From contig DAHR01000017.1 in NCBI GenBank assembly GCA_002498525.1, positions 45,653 to 75,661 of the forward strand: a stretch of DNA of 30,009 bases, in the 5' to 3' direction. Below are positions 6,550 through 14,738 of the stretch, piece after piece (the stretch's first letter is position 1; each line of letters starts with the position of its first letter). The stretch is from Euryarchaeota archaeon UBA58 (GTDB taxonomy: Archaea; Thermoplasmatota; Poseidoniia; Poseidoniales; Thalassarchaeaceae). The notes beneath the pieces were generated by a model. That model was not told the DNA's origin. It worked only from the letters and a program-made list of their open reading frames with translations, and ran no database searches. The position numbers were made by a program, and so were the translations under genes.

Positions 6550-8867
6550 GCGTTCACCCCCCAGATCAAGGCAAAAATGCTCAGGGTGCCGATGGCAGCC
6601 ATGAGGATGTAGTCGCGCGCGCTGCCAGTTGTGACTCTGCGAATCTGAATTGAACCGAGCACTGATTTCGACTCGATCTGCTTGATTGCGCCGTCGATGA
6701 CATTGGCGTCGAACCAAGCTGCGAAGGCGGCGAAGGGAACTATGGTGCGCGCGAGGATACCCTCGTAGAGGTCATCGAAGTAGAGGCGTTGTTGCAGTGC
6801 TTCTGCGAGTTCGGAATTGGCGAGGTCGTCGACGTTCTGGCTGCCGAATTTACCCGATAGTGAGGTCAGCCAGTGGACGAGTGGAATCGCTTGCTCACCT
6901 TCCTTGAGCGCGCCTCCGTAGATGCGCGCGGCCATGATTGGTCCAATGATGAAGGCGAGTAGAATCGTCACCCAGCCGACATATCGCAATTGCATATCCT
7001 CGGGCAGGAAGGCGTGCTCGACCTCGTGGATGATCTGCTCGAGCAGGGTGTGGCCGTGTAGTGAGAGATAATCGGCTTCGGCCGAGAGGAATTCGACGGC
7101 GCCGTAAACTGCGAGGCCGAAGCCGCCCAGCGCCGTCATAATCGAGAGCACGATGAGTGGAGTCTTGATCCACGGAGTCGCCTCATGAACATGCTCAACC
7201 AACTCGTTCCTCGGCTCGCCGGCGAAGGTCATGAACCACATGCGTGACATGTAGAAGCCGGTCATTCCGGCGGTTGCGAGTATGAGCAGAGCAGGGCCGA
7301 GCAGAGCGTCAGCGCCGTGGAAGTAAGCGTACCAGGTCTTGCCGATGATGACTTCTTTCGACCAGAATCCACCGATCAGAGGAATCCCGATGATCGACAT
7401 CGAGCCCAGCATCATCGCTGTCGCAGTGACTGGCATCTTGCTTGCAAGCCCACCCATGTTGCGCATGTCCTGGGCATCGAAGTCGTGGTGGCTGGCGTGG
7501 TCGTGTTCCGAATCATCACCCTCGTGATGGAGATAGTCATGGGCATGATGAACTTCGTGAATGACCGAACCACTCGCCATGAACAGCATCCCCTTAGCCA
7601 TGGCGTGGTTGAACAGATGGAACAGCGCGCCGCCGAAGACCAGAGCCCCAGCTTCGTGATTTCCTGTGTTGAATAACCACAAGGCGGCGCCCAATCCAGT
7701 GAATATGTAAGCCAGTTGACTCATCGTCGAATAGGCGAGAACCTTCTTGATATCATTCTGAACGAAGGCGATCGCCGCTGCCATGAAAGCGGTGATGCCG
7801 CCAATCCAAGCGACAATCAATCCCAGATCTTCCATCCCGGCGACGCCGCCATTTGCGACGTCGACGAAAGGCACCATGCGCGCGACGAGATACAATCCCG
7901 CGTTGACCATCGTCGCCGCGTGGATGAGAGCCGAGACGGGCGTCGGCCCCTCCATCGCATCAGGCAGCCAGACGTGAAGTGGGAATTGGGCCGACTTGCC
8001 GATCGCGCCGATGAACAACATCAGCAACGCGGTCTGCAACTTAGCAGCCGAGACGACCGCGCCACCGACACCAGTCGATGGGTCGTCGAAGACAACTGAG
8101 AAGTCGAGCGAGCCGTAGATGTCGTACAGCATCAGCAAGCCGATCAGCAGGAAGACATCGCCTACGCGCGTCGTTAGGAAGGCCTTTTTCGCCGCGTAGG
8201 CAGCACTCTTCTTCCAGTAGTAGAATCCGATCAGAAGATATGAGCAAAGTCCCATGATCTCCCAGAAGATGAACAGCCAGAGGAAGTTGTCCGCCAAGAC
8301 CATCCCGAACATTCCGATGCTGAAGAGAACGAATTCTGCGAAGAAGCGGTGGTTGGAATTGTCGTTGATCGAGTCCGTCGTCATGTAGCCGACAGCGAAC
8401 CAGCAGATCAGGAAGCAGAGGAAAGTCGCGACGAAGAGCAGCATGATGCTGAGTGGATCGAGATACAATCCCAGACCAAAGAAATCGAAACCGGATGCCG
8501 CGACCGACCAACCCTCTCCATCGTAGGTGAGGACATCGAAAGAGAGCCAACTCCAAGGGTCGGGGGTGAATCGCAGGCTAGGTTGGGTTGTGAGATAATC
8601 ATAGATCAACCAAAGGCCAGCCGACAGAGACAGACCCAGAGCCCCGAGAGCGATGATGCCACCCTCCTTGAAGCGGTTGACCCATGTATCGTGACCGTTC
8701 CAGATCTGGCCAGCGATAGCAATGATCGGGAAGATGATGAAGGGGACAGCGACGATGAGCCAAGCCCAATCAGTCGAGGACTCGCCTTGAATAATGAGGT
8801 AGGGAACGACTGCGAGAAAGGGGATTAGGTAGAGCAGTCGATCCCACTCTTGCTTGCTTTCTCCCAT
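6546..8867 (-). CDS. nuoL: Complex I membrane subunit NuoL (antiporter-like, distal)
   Basis: A 773-residue protein, longer than the roughly 610 residues usual in bacteria because of a longer N-terminal region and C-terminus. The start is ATG 8867 with GAGGTGA upstream. It contains the family core: DPLSIMLLF, FIFWEIMGLCSYLLIGF, KSAQFPLHVWLPDAMEGPTPVSALIHAATMV in consecutive pieces, and HLFNHAMAKGMLFMASGSVIH. The end includes the long lateral helix region and a final membrane helix (ALIWGVNA). Between the MASGSVIH helix and the QDMRNMGGL motif there is an inserted His/Asp/Glu-rich loop (residues 437-465, ten His). It forms the distal proton channel and the coupling helix. Confidence 0.95.
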   Translation of the reverse strand: MGESKQEWDRLLYLIPFLAVVPYLIIQGESSTDWAWLIVAVPFIIFPIIAIAGQIWNGHDTWVNRFKEGGIIALGALGLSLSAGLWLIYDYLTTQPSLRFTPDPWSWLSFDVLTYDGEGWSVAASGFDFFGLGLYLDPLSIMLLFVATFLCFLICWFAVGYMTTDSINDNSNHRFFAEFVLFSIGMFGMVLADNFLWLFIFWEIMGLCSYLLIGFYYWKKSAAYAAKKAFLTTRVGDVFLLIGLLMLYDIYGSLDFSVVFDDPSTGVGGAVVSAAKLQTALLMLFIGAIGKSAQFPLHVWLPDAMEGPTPVSALIHAATMVNAGLYLVARMVPFVDVANGGVAGMEDLGLIVAWIGGITAFMAAAIAFVQNDIKKVLAYSTMSQLAYIFTGLGAALWLFNTGNHEAGALVFGGALFHLFNHAMAKGMLFMASGSVIHEVHHAHDYLHHEGDDSEHDHASHHDFDAQDMRNMGGLASKMPVTATAMMLGSMSIIGIPLIGGFWSKEVIIGKTWYAYFHGADALLGPALLILATAGMTGFYMSRMWFMTFAGEPRNELVEHVHEATPWIKTPLIVLSIMTALGGFGLAVYGAVEFLSAEADYLSLHGHTLLEQIIHEVEHAFLPEDMQLRYVGWVTILLAFIIGPIMAARIYGGALKEGEQAIPLVHWLTSLSGKFGSQNVDDLANSELAEALQQRLYFDDLYEGILARTIVPFAAFAAWFDANVIDGAIKQIESKSVLGSIQIRRVTTGSARDYILMAAIGTLSIFALIWGVNA

Positions 8868-8911
8868 GTTTCTTCACCTCGATTTTTAGTTGACGATTTT
8901 TTTTCGAATTT

Positions 8912-9214
8912 TCAATGTTTCAGCAGGGTCGCCTCGTCGAGCGAGATCGTCTCCTGAGTACTGTAGAGTGAGAGTAGGATGGCGAGGCCGATGGCGACCT
9001 CTGCTGCTGCAATCGCGATTGCAATCGCTGCGAAGACCCAGCCGTCGACCGAGCCGTGGTGCAAGGCTCCGGCGACGAAGTTGAGGTTGGCTGCGTTGAG
9101 CATCACCTCGATGCACATCAGAACGACGATGGCATTCTTGCGGCTGAAAGCGCCGACCAGGCCGATGCCGAAGAGAATGACGCCGAGTCCGGCGATCCAA
9201 CTCGCTGCAATCAT
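8912..9214 (-). CDS. nuoK: Complex I membrane subunit NuoK
   Basis: A 100-residue, three-helix protein, the normal family length. The start is ATG 9214, overlapping the preceding NuoJ2 stop by four bases (ATGA), with GGGGGGTGA upstream. The two membrane glutamates essential for proton transfer in the family are present: Glu36 in CIEVMLNAANL and Glu72 in AAAEVAIGLAI. It sits between NuoJ and NuoL/N in the E-channel. Confidence 0.96.
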   Translation of the reverse strand: MIAASWIAGLGVILFGIGLVGAFSRKNAIVVLMCIEVMLNAANLNFVAGALHHGSVDGWVFAAIAIAIAAAEVAIGLAILLSLYSTQETISLDEATLLKH

Positions 9215-9483
9215 CTCTCTTCACCCCCCATATCGTAGAGCAGATTGACGAGCCGCTCGTCGCGCACGAGGTATGATGCGCCGATCATCGCCATGGCGAG
9301 AAGGATACCCAGAACGATGGTGATGATCGCCCAATCGTTGAGAATCGAGACCGCGAAGTCGACTGTGGTCGGTGGGACCTGGGTCGAAGAGTCGGAGAAC
9401 ATCGGATGCTCCATGACTTCGCGCAGCAGAACGAGGACGAAGGCGAAGACGCCGAGCCGCGCGAAGAGGCTGACCGCCTTCAT
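9211..9483 (-). CDS. nuoJ2: Complex I subunit NuoJ, C-terminal half encoded separately (NuoJ2)
   Basis: A 90-residue, two-helix protein starting at ATG 9483 with GGTGA six bases upstream and overlapping the end of NuoJ1. It starts MKAVSLFARLGVFAFVLVLL and ends with GILLAMAMIGASYLVRDER, the kind of final helix seen in NuoJ. Sequence alone would be weak, but the position between NuoJ1 and NuoK identifies it. A NuoJ split in two is known from haloarchaeal nuo operons. Confidence 0.85.
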   Translation of the reverse strand: MKAVSLFARLGVFAFVLVLLREVMEHPMFSDSSTQVPPTTVDFAVSILNDWAIITIVLGILLAMAMIGASYLVRDERLVNLLYDMGGEER

Positions 9484-9758
9484 TCGACGTCACCTTCCTG
9501 AATCTGGCGGCGGGTCAGCATGACGCCGAATTGCACGACCAGCATGACCGAGCCGAGATAGACGAGAATCTGCACAGCGGCGAGCAATTCCGCGTGCGCG
9601 AGGACGAAGACGCCGGCGACTGCAAAGAAAGTCATCATCAGCGAGAGCAGTGAGTGGGCGACACGGCGTGCGTAGACGCAGCCCAGAGCGCCTAAAATTG
9701 CCATCAACGACATGATAACGAAGGCGATGGCCTCGAAATCGATATTCATTGGATTCAC
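9480..9758 (-). CDS. nuoJ1: Complex I subunit NuoJ, N-terminal half (NuoJ1)
   Basis: A 92-residue, three-helix protein. The segment ALLSL-like AHSLLSLMMTFFAVAGVFV plus AELLAAVQILVYLGSVMLV corresponds to the conserved first half of NuoJ, including the AxxQIxVYxGxVMVL motif that carries the TM3 pi-bulge in solved structures. The start is either GTG 9758, overlapping the nuoI stop, or ATG 9749; GAGGCGTGA upstream fits either. The frame ends in QEGDVE and the second half follows as a separate gene. Confidence 0.9.
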   Translation of the reverse strand: MNPMNIDFEAIAFVIMSLMAILGALGCVYARRVAHSLLSLMMTFFAVAGVFVLAHAELLAAVQILVYLGSVMLVVQFGVMLTRRQIQEGDVE

Positions 9759-10753
9759 GCCTCTGATTTTGCGGCTTTGGCAGCCTTCGCCGCCTTGCGC
9801 GCACGCTTCGTCTTCTCTTTGCCCGCCCGCTTGGCTAGTTCCGCATCGACGCGCTCTTGGTGGACCGCGGGCAGAACGCGAGTCCGGTCGGCATCGAACC
9901 AGAGATCCTCACGCGAGTAACCGGTCATGCCATCGTATTCATTGGTCATGAAGAATGATTCGAATGGACAGGCTTCGGCACATAGGCCGCAGAACATGCA
10001 ACGACCCATGTCGATGCGGCCACTGACGATGTCGGTCTCGGCCGGTGTCAACTCGTCCATCGAAATATCCTCGATGCCCGAGCCATCCATCCAGCGAACC
10101 GTCGCGGTCTCGCCGGAGATCTCGATGACCTCGGCGAAATCGTATTGCTGCGGAGGTGCTGCGTGTTCGTTGACGAGATCGAATTCCTCTATTTCCACAA
10201 AGTCATCTTTCGGCTTTGCAGCGTAACCACCGGCTTCGATCTCGGAGCCATAGCCGTGCCATTCGTCGCCTTCTTCAGCGAGGTCAAGGACGTTGACGCG
10301 CACTTCAGTAGTCATGTGGAGGCAGTCGTTAGGGCAGGCGCGAATACAGGCCTTGCAGGCGGTGCAGGTCTCCCAGACGATGCCGATTCGGCCGTTGTAA
10401 TTTCCCGGAACGAAGAGCCACGGTTCCATGTCTTCGAGGCGCTCGTAAGGGTACATCACAGTCACAGGGCGCTCGAGGAATGGTAGTAGGTCGGTCGACT
10501 CGCGGTCGGCGGCGTAGACGTGACCCTCGGAGAGGTGTGAGTCGCCGATTCGAGATTTTGTGAAATCGTCTGTCATGTTCACTTGCTGACCGTGATAATC
10601 GTTCTTCAGCCAGCGAGCCCTGCCGATGTAGGGAACAGTTCGCAAGGCGGTTTTCATCGTCATCCACATCGGTTTGACGATGAGATTCCGGAAGTTCGGT
10701 GCCGCATGTGGGTGACCCGTATTGTATTCCATTCTGCCACCATTATCACTCAT
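9755..10753 (-). CDS. nuoI: Complex I iron-sulfur subunit NuoI with a large inter-cluster insertion
   Basis: A 332-residue protein, about twice the usual 160-180. The start is ATG 10753 with GGAGGTGA four bases upstream. Two 4Fe-4S binding motifs are intact: Cys130, 133, 136 and 140 (CTACKACIRACP) and Cys252, 255, 258 and 262 (CMFCGLCAEACP). They hold clusters N6a and N6b, which pass electrons to N2 in NuoB. Between them lie about 110 residues rather than about 30; the extra part (about 151-245) is acidic and predicted beta-rich by eye. There is also a roughly 125-residue N-terminal region and a Lys/Ala-rich tail (KRARKAAKAAKAAK). The core identity is secure; the added segments are unexplained. 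Confidence 0.94.
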   Translation of the reverse strand: MSDNGGRMEYNTGHPHAAPNFRNLIVKPMWMTMKTALRTVPYIGRARWLKNDYHGQQVNMTDDFTKSRIGDSHLSEGHVYAADRESTDLLPFLERPVTVMYPYERLEDMEPWLFVPGNYNGRIGIVWETCTACKACIRACPNDCLHMTTEVRVNVLDLAEEGDEWHGYGSEIEAGGYAAKPKDDFVEIEEFDLVNEHAAPPQQYDFAEVIEISGETATVRWMDGSGIEDISMDELTPAETDIVSGRIDMGRCMFCGLCAEACPFESFFMTNEYDGMTGYSREDLWFDADRTRVLPAVHQERVDAELAKRAGKEKTKRARKAAKAAKAAKSEA

Positions 10754-10766
10754 TCATTCACCTCCA

Positions 10767-12305
10767 TTACTTCCTGTGCGTCCCCGGACTGGCCTTGTCC
10801 AGAGTCTGTGTTTGGTACATTCTGCGGTCGAGTTCGAGGGCTTCCTTATCCTCGTCGATTGCGAGGATGATGAAGAGTAGAACAAACGCTCCGAAGAGGG
10901 CTGGCGCGGTCCAGATTGGCCAGCCGCCTGCTGCTGTGCTGTTCCAGACCTCGAGGCGCAGCCAGATGGCGATAGCGAGGTTGACGAATGAGAGCGGTAG
11001 GAGATAGCGCCAGCCGAATTCGAGGATCTGGTCGGTGCGGACTCGGTGCAGAGAGGCCCGGACCCAGACGAAGAAGGCGAACATGATGTAGGCCTTGGCG
11101 AGGAGAATGAAGATGCCTGGAGTCGCGGTGAAGACTGTCTCGAGGCCGCCTCCGATGTATGGCAGTGCGACGAGGCTGTCCTCGAAAGGAACCTGCCAGC
11201 CGCCGAGGAAGAAGAGCGCGAAGAGGATGCAAGCCGCGTAAGCGCGCATCATCTCGACGGCGAACATCAGACCCCAGCGGATTCCGCCGTATTCGGTCCA
11301 CCAGCCCTCGACCAGTTCTGCTTCAGCCTCGGGCATATCGAAGGGAATACGCTCGACTTCGGCGATCATGGTGATGAGGAACAATGTCGCGCCGAGGGGC
11401 AGAATGAAGAGGTTCCAGGTATTGCTCGTCTCAATCTGAAAATCGATGATCTCAAGGATGTTGAACGAGCCGCTGACGACCGCTATCGCGAGGACCGTGA
11501 TGAGGAGTGGAATCTCGTAAGCGGTCAACTGAGCGGCAGACCTCATCCCGCCGATGAGTGTGTACTTGTTGTTGGAAGACCAGCCGGCGAAGAAGACGCC
11601 GAGTGGTGCTACGCCGAAAATAGCCATCATGAAGATGAGAGAGAGTTCAGGGTCGGCCGCCCAGATGTGGGGTCCGAAGGGGATGAAGGCGTAGACCATG
11701 ATGGTGGTTGAGATGATGATGATAGGAGCGACTTCGAAGACCAGTCTGTCGGCTTTCGCTGGAACGATGTGCTCCTTGGTAGCGAACTTCAGGAAATCCG
11801 CGAGCGCTTGGAAGAAGCCGGGGAAGAGGAACCAGATGCCGTGGTAACCGCGGTTGTGAACACGGTCGACGGCGACGTGCTTCGATTCATTACCGAAGGT
11901 CGAATTGAGGATGCCGATGGTCCAACCGATTGGCGCTCCCATTCCGAACGGCAGTTGATTCCACCATTGGCCGGCGGTCACTCGGCCCTCTCCAATCCAC
12001 AGGCTTCGAAGAGAAGTCGTGGCCCCGAGTCTATCCATCAGACGAGCTATGAATTTGCGCTCGATATACGGCACGACCATCAGAGTCAGCATCATGATTC
12101 CAAAGACCACGGTGCACATGATGGTGGTGAAGATGAGTGTCTCGAGAGGGCTTTGTACGGAGGCGAATTCAGCTTGGATGTTGAGAGTCCCTAGTGGTCC
12201 GAGACCGATGTCGGTGCTTGGAAGAATGTCGTGAACCGAATCCATCGACCATCCGACGATAGAATCCATCCAGCCTCGGATGTCAAGCCAGTCGCTGCTT
12301 GCCAT
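10767..12305 (-). CDS. nuoH: Complex I membrane subunit NuoH with an enlarged first loop
   Basis: A 512-residue protein compared with about 325 in bacteria. The start is ATG 12305 with GGTGA sites just upstream. The conserved quinone-channel regions are present: ERKFIARLMDRLG, the ALADFLKFATKEHIVP helix, FAGWSSNNKYTLIGGMRSAAQ, PFDMPEAEAELVEGWWTEYGG in pieces, and the FVWVRASLHRVRTDQ end loop. The extra length is an N-terminal stretch of about 50 residues, an insertion at about 97-153 between the ERK helix and the KE helix, and a longer C-terminus. NuoH links the peripheral arm to the proton channels and forms part of the quinone chamber. Confidence 0.95.
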   Translation of the reverse strand: MASSDWLDIRGWMDSIVGWSMDSVHDILPSTDIGLGPLGTLNIQAEFASVQSPLETLIFTTIMCTVVFGIMMLTLMVVPYIERKFIARLMDRLGATTSLRSLWIGEGRVTAGQWWNQLPFGMGAPIGWTIGILNSTFGNESKHVAVDRVHNRGYHGIWFLFPGFFQALADFLKFATKEHIVPAKADRLVFEVAPIIIISTTIMVYAFIPFGPHIWAADPELSLIFMMAIFGVAPLGVFFAGWSSNNKYTLIGGMRSAAQLTAYEIPLLITVLAIAVVSGSFNILEIIDFQIETSNTWNLFILPLGATLFLITMIAEVERIPFDMPEAEAELVEGWWTEYGGIRWGLMFAVEMMRAYAACILFALFFLGGWQVPFEDSLVALPYIGGGLETVFTATPGIFILLAKAYIMFAFFVWVRASLHRVRTDQILEFGWRYLLPLSFVNLAIAIWLRLEVWNSTAAGGWPIWTAPALFGAFVLLFIILAIDEDKEALELDRRMYQTQTLDKASPGTHRK

Positions 12306-12314
12306 TCTCTCACC

Positions 12315-13451
12315 TCACCTGTCTGTCTCTCCGATACATGGGTCGAATGAACCCATGATGGCTGGAATGTCGGCGACCTTGTAGCCGACCATGCACTTGG
12401 CCGCGAATGGAATGGTGATGAACATCGGAGAGCGGATCGAGACGCGGTAAGGCATCTTTCCACGTCCTTCACCGCCTCCGGCGATGTAGAACATCGACTC
12501 GCCGCGCGAGTCCTCGAAGTGATGGTAGCCAGTGGTTCCTTCGGCTGCGCGCGAAGGAGCCTTGGCGAGGATCTTCGGGTCACCCGGCTCGTGATACGTC
12601 TCGGCTCCGCCGGGCATCTTGTCGAGCGCCTGCAGAACCATGCTGGCGCTCTCCTTCATCTCCTCGATACGGATTCGGTAGCGGTCGTAGCAGTCCGCGC
12701 CCTTGATCGAAGAGCGCTCGACGGCAGGAGCCCAGTCGAGTTCGCTGTAGACCGAATACGGATGCGCCCAGCGAATATCGTAATCGACTCCCGCAGCACG
12801 GACATTCGGTCCACTGACACCGGCATTGATCATCTCCTCAGGCTTGGCATAGCCAACCCCCTGACTGCGCACGAGGAAGATCGTGCTTTCATCGAACAGG
12901 GCCTCGTACTCCTGAATGCGGTTTTGGAAGAGTGTCAGCTTGGCTCGCGCGCGGTGCGCGAAGCCGTGTGGCAGGTCGCGCTTGACTCCTCCGACCCGAG
13001 GGAAGTTGTAGTGCAATCTCGAACCGCCCAATTCCTGCAGCAGATCCATCATCATCTCGCGCTCGCGTAGGCACCAGACCATGATTGACAGATTGCCGAT
13101 GTCAGGACCGTAAGCACCCAGCCACATCAGGTGGCTGGCGATGCGCTGGATTTCGACAGCGACCAGACGAATGTATTCGGCACGCTCGGGAACCTCGACA
13201 TCGAGGAGGTCCTCAGTGGCGTAGATGTAGGCGTGTGACCAGGTGTTGGCGCTGGCGTAGCAGAGCCTGTCGCAGTAGGTTGTGATCTGAGTGAAGTTGC
13301 GGGCTTCGCAGATCTTCTCGACCCCCCGATGGATGTAACCCAAATCGGGTTCTGTATCGATGACCGTCTCTCCATCGACCTTGATCTTGAGAGTCCACAA
13401 TCCGTGCGTCATAGGGTGCTGAGGACCCATCGAAATCCACATTTCCGCCAT
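12315..13451 (-). CDS. nuoD: Complex I quinone-site subunit NuoD (49-kDa homologue)
   Basis: A 378-residue protein starting at ATG 13451 with GAGGAGGT upstream. The N-terminal MGPQHPMTHG gives the two His (12 and 16) that line the quinone pocket. Tyr65, in DRLCYAS, aligns with the quinone-binding Tyr of the family (DRLDY/DRVDY elsewhere). The C-terminus SFDPCIGETDR matches the conserved DPVFGEVDR end. NuoD and NuoC are separate genes here, unlike the NuoCD fusion of enterics. It works with NuoB to pass electrons from cluster N2 to quinone. Confidence 0.96.
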   Translation of the reverse strand: MAEMWISMGPQHPMTHGLWTLKIKVDGETVIDTEPDLGYIHRGVEKICEARNFTQITTYCDRLCYASANTWSHAYIYATEDLLDVEVPERAEYIRLVAVEIQRIASHLMWLGAYGPDIGNLSIMVWCLREREMMMDLLQELGGSRLHYNFPRVGGVKRDLPHGFAHRARAKLTLFQNRIQEYEALFDESTIFLVRSQGVGYAKPEEMINAGVSGPNVRAAGVDYDIRWAHPYSVYSELDWAPAVERSSIKGADCYDRYRIRIEEMKESASMVLQALDKMPGGAETYHEPGDPKILAKAPSRAAEGTTGYHHFEDSRGESMFYIAGGGEGRGKMPYRVSIRSPMFITIPFAAKCMVGYKVADIPAIMGSFDPCIGETDR

Positions 13452-13463
13452 TCTTCGACCTCC

Positions 13464-14120
13464 TCACTTGACCTTGCCAGCATCGGCCGGTTTGCGGCGG
13501 AATCCCTGCACATCGTCATACATCTCCTCGAAACCGTGGTAGCGTAACTTGTGCTGTTTCTGTAATGGGTGGTATCCGACCGGAGTCTCGTGTGGGTTGA
13601 GGACCCGACGCATCTTCTCGTGGCCATCAAAATCGATTCCGACCAGATCCCAAGTCTCCTTCTCGTTCCAATCCGCTCCGACCCAGATGTCCTGGACCGA
13701 CGCTACAGAAGGCGTTCTGGTGTCTGGTAGAGCGATGCTGATCTCGATCTCGAGCGGGACTTTGCCACCCTTGAGGCTGCCAGCCGCTGTGATGTTGGGC
13801 TGGACTATGCCGTTTTCGTGGCGGGGGTCGGTGACTCCGGTCCGCATCAGGTGGTAGATGACTTCCCAAGTTTTGTCGGCAGCATCTGGCCAATGGATGC
13901 CGGTAATCATCGAACAGTAATCGATGCCATGCTTCGACTCCAGAGTTTCAGCGAGTTCGCGCCACGAGGCTGGAGTGCAGCTGCCCTTGATCGTGTGGCG
14001 GTCCTGAGTGCCGCTCGAGCGGGTTGAGACCTCGGCACTGGCGCCGTCGATCATCGATATTGCAGCGGCGAGCGATTCGGCAGACTTCAACTGCGCAGCC
14101 GCTGAGATCTTCTTACCCAT
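13464..14120 (-). CDS. nuoC: Complex I subunit NuoC (30-kDa homologue)
   Basis: A 218-residue soluble subunit starting at ATG 14120 with GAGGAGG upstream, 12 bp after nuoB. The conserved end of the family is visible as DWNEKETWDLVGIDFDGH followed by MRRVLNPHETPVGYHPL. In complex I this subunit packs against NuoD and NuoB. The first 60 residues are less conserved and Ser/Ala-rich. Confidence 0.93.
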   Translation of the reverse strand: MGKKISAAAQLKSAESLAAAISMIDGASAEVSTRSSGTQDRHTIKGSCTPASWRELAETLESKHGIDYCSMITGIHWPDAADKTWEVIYHLMRTGVTDPRHENGIVQPNITAAGSLKGGKVPLEIEISIALPDTRTPSVASVQDIWVGADWNEKETWDLVGIDFDGHEKMRRVLNPHETPVGYHPLQKQHKLRYHGFEEMYDDVQGFRRKPADAGKVK

Positions 14121-14132
14121 CCTACAGCCTCC

Positions 14133-14729
14133 TCACTCGTCCCCGAGAATCAGCGGTGCCTCACTCATGGGCCGAACTTCGCTGGGTACCGCTCCTATGC
14201 GGATGATCTTCTCTCGCAGCTTGCCGAAGCCGTCGATAAGCGCCTCGGGGCGAGGCGGACATCCAGGTATGTAGACATCGACTGGGATGATCGTGTCGAC
14301 GCCTTCGAGAATATTGTAGGATTGGAAGTAAGGACCGCCCGAAATCGCGCACTCACCCATAGCGATGCACCACTTCGGCTCTGGCATCTGCTCCCAGAGT
14401 CGAGTGATTGGGTCGGCGAATTTCTTCGAGATCGGGCCATTGACCAGAAGGACGTCACATTGGCGCGGACTGGAGCGGAAGAAAACACCGAAGCGCTCGG
14501 CGTCGAAGCGACTCGCGCCGGCCGCAGCCATCTCCAGCGCACAGCACTTGATGCCGAGATGCAGCGGGAAGAGTGATTTGCGCTGACCCCAATTGAATAG
14601 GCGGCCGGCGAGGACGCCGATGACCTCCTTCATGCGGCTCGCCTTGAGAGCCTCGTCGGTCACATCGCCGACCGTGTCGACGAGAATGCGACTGTTGAAG
14701 ACTGAGAAATTCTGACCATCATCGCTCAT
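14133..14729 (-). CDS. nuoB: Complex I iron-sulfur subunit NuoB (cluster N2)
   Basis: A 198-residue protein starting at ATG 14729 with GAGGTGA upstream. All four N2 cysteines are present: the tandem Cys62-Cys63 (IKCCALEM), Cys127 (MGECAISGG) and Cys157 (IPGCPPRPEAL). Cluster N2 is the last electron carrier before quinone. Length and motifs are typical of the family. Confidence 0.97.
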   Translation of the reverse strand: MSDDGQNFSVFNSRILVDTVGDVTDEALKASRMKEVIGVLAGRLFNWGQRKSLFPLHLGIKCCALEMAAAGASRFDAERFGVFFRSSPRQCDVLLVNGPISKKFADPITRLWEQMPEPKWCIAMGECAISGGPYFQSYNILEGVDTIIPVDVYIPGCPPRPEALIDGFGKLREKIIRIGAVPSEVRPMSEAPLILGDE

Positions 14730-14738
14730 TGAATCACC

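Noticed and set aside
6550..6717. N-terminal extension of NuoM by 56 residues
   Set aside because: It overlaps the nuoL 3' end and is not membrane-like. The TTG at 6549 has a strong ribosome-binding site and gives the usual NuoM N-terminus.
9780..9845. Lys/Ala repeats at the NuoI C-terminus as a tandem DNA repeat
   Set aside because: The codons vary and the stretch is short. It is a low-complexity protein tail, not a DNA repeat array.
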